Positions 41,745 through 41,754 of a stretch of 41,754 nucleotides of DNA are shown here, one piece after another; position 1 is the first letter of the stretch, and each line of letters starts with the position of its first letter. A model generated the notes under the pieces. That model was not told where the DNA came from. It did no database searches and saw only the letters and a list, made by a program, of their open reading frames with translations. Source of the stretch: Clostridia bacterium (lineage in GTDB: Bacteria; Bacillota; Clostridia; Oscillospirales; Acutalibacteraceae); NCBI GenBank assembly GCA_017430145.1, contig JAFRNP010000029.1, forward strand, positions 1 to 41,754, read 5' to 3'. Made by a program: the position numbers and the translations under genes.

Positions 41745-41754
41745 GATCAAGCAA

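Overview
The window reads as a chromosomal segment of a GC-rich member of the Clostridia (Bacillota). An Oscillospiraceae/Ruminococcaceae-like, probably gut-dwelling organism fits best, but this is inferred only from gene content: strong AGGAGG-type ribosome sites, a nine-gene V-type ATPase operon of the Enterococcus ntp layout, type I dockerin-like domains, BspA-type leucine-rich repeats, a SigH-like sigma factor, an L-lysine riboswitch and a DapA-DapB-Ddh lysine/DAP branch. I saw no rRNA, tRNA, CRISPR array, phage gene or transposase gene.

Layout. 1-8.95 kb: V-type ATPase operon (F/H-type stalk, I, K, E, C, F/G-type, A, B, D) with its own promoter and terminator; the rotor protein K keeps the sodium-site residues. 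9.3-18.4 kb: surface polysaccharide cluster (GT4 glycosyltransferase, UDP-galactopyranose mutase, GT2, O-antigen-ligase/polymerase-like membrane protein, second GT2, flippase, CDP-glycerol glycerophosphotransferase-like enzyme). It should make and export a galactofuranose-containing, perhaps glycerol-phosphate-decorated polymer. 18.4-22.0 kb, minus strand: secreted dockerin protein with an LCAT-like alpha/beta hydrolase core, and a CmpB-family membrane protein behind an HD-domain protein. 22.1-24.8 kb: secreted PHP-domain protein, SigH-like sigma factor, double zinc-ribbon protein. 24.9-29.6 kb: L-fucose isomerase (minus) divergent from a large BspA-type LRR surface protein with a TEK-repeat tail. 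29.8-34.8 kb: secreted accessory proteins, namely a cysteine-protease-like protein, a Cys/His-module protein in operon with it, a 5'-truncated gene remnant and a dockerin-first Cys/His-module protein. 35.0-37.4 kb: cytosolic PHP protein and MurA. 37.8-41.55 kb: small unknown protein, then the lysine-riboswitch-controlled dapA-dapB-ddh operon.

The most unusual signal is a family of dispersed non-coding elements (about 8949-9306, 14472-14730, 29639-29849, 38296-38491, 41554-41618). They have A-rich/T-rich inverted ends built from an 8-bp unit (AAAGTAAT-like) and two GC-rich hairpins whose arms are kept while loops vary. All five sit at gene 3' ends, and in three cases the stop codon of the neighbouring gene lies inside the element end. 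Because 8 is not a multiple of 3, three tandem units carry a stop in every frame. A second unusual signal is that two genes of the polysaccharide cluster are each followed by a diverged second copy of their own 3' end.

Most transcription units start at recognisable sigma-A promoters with 16-17 bp spacers, many with an extended -10 (TGn). Coordinates of starts were adjusted to the best ribosome site rather than the longest frame. Everything here comes from reading the sequence; no database search was run.
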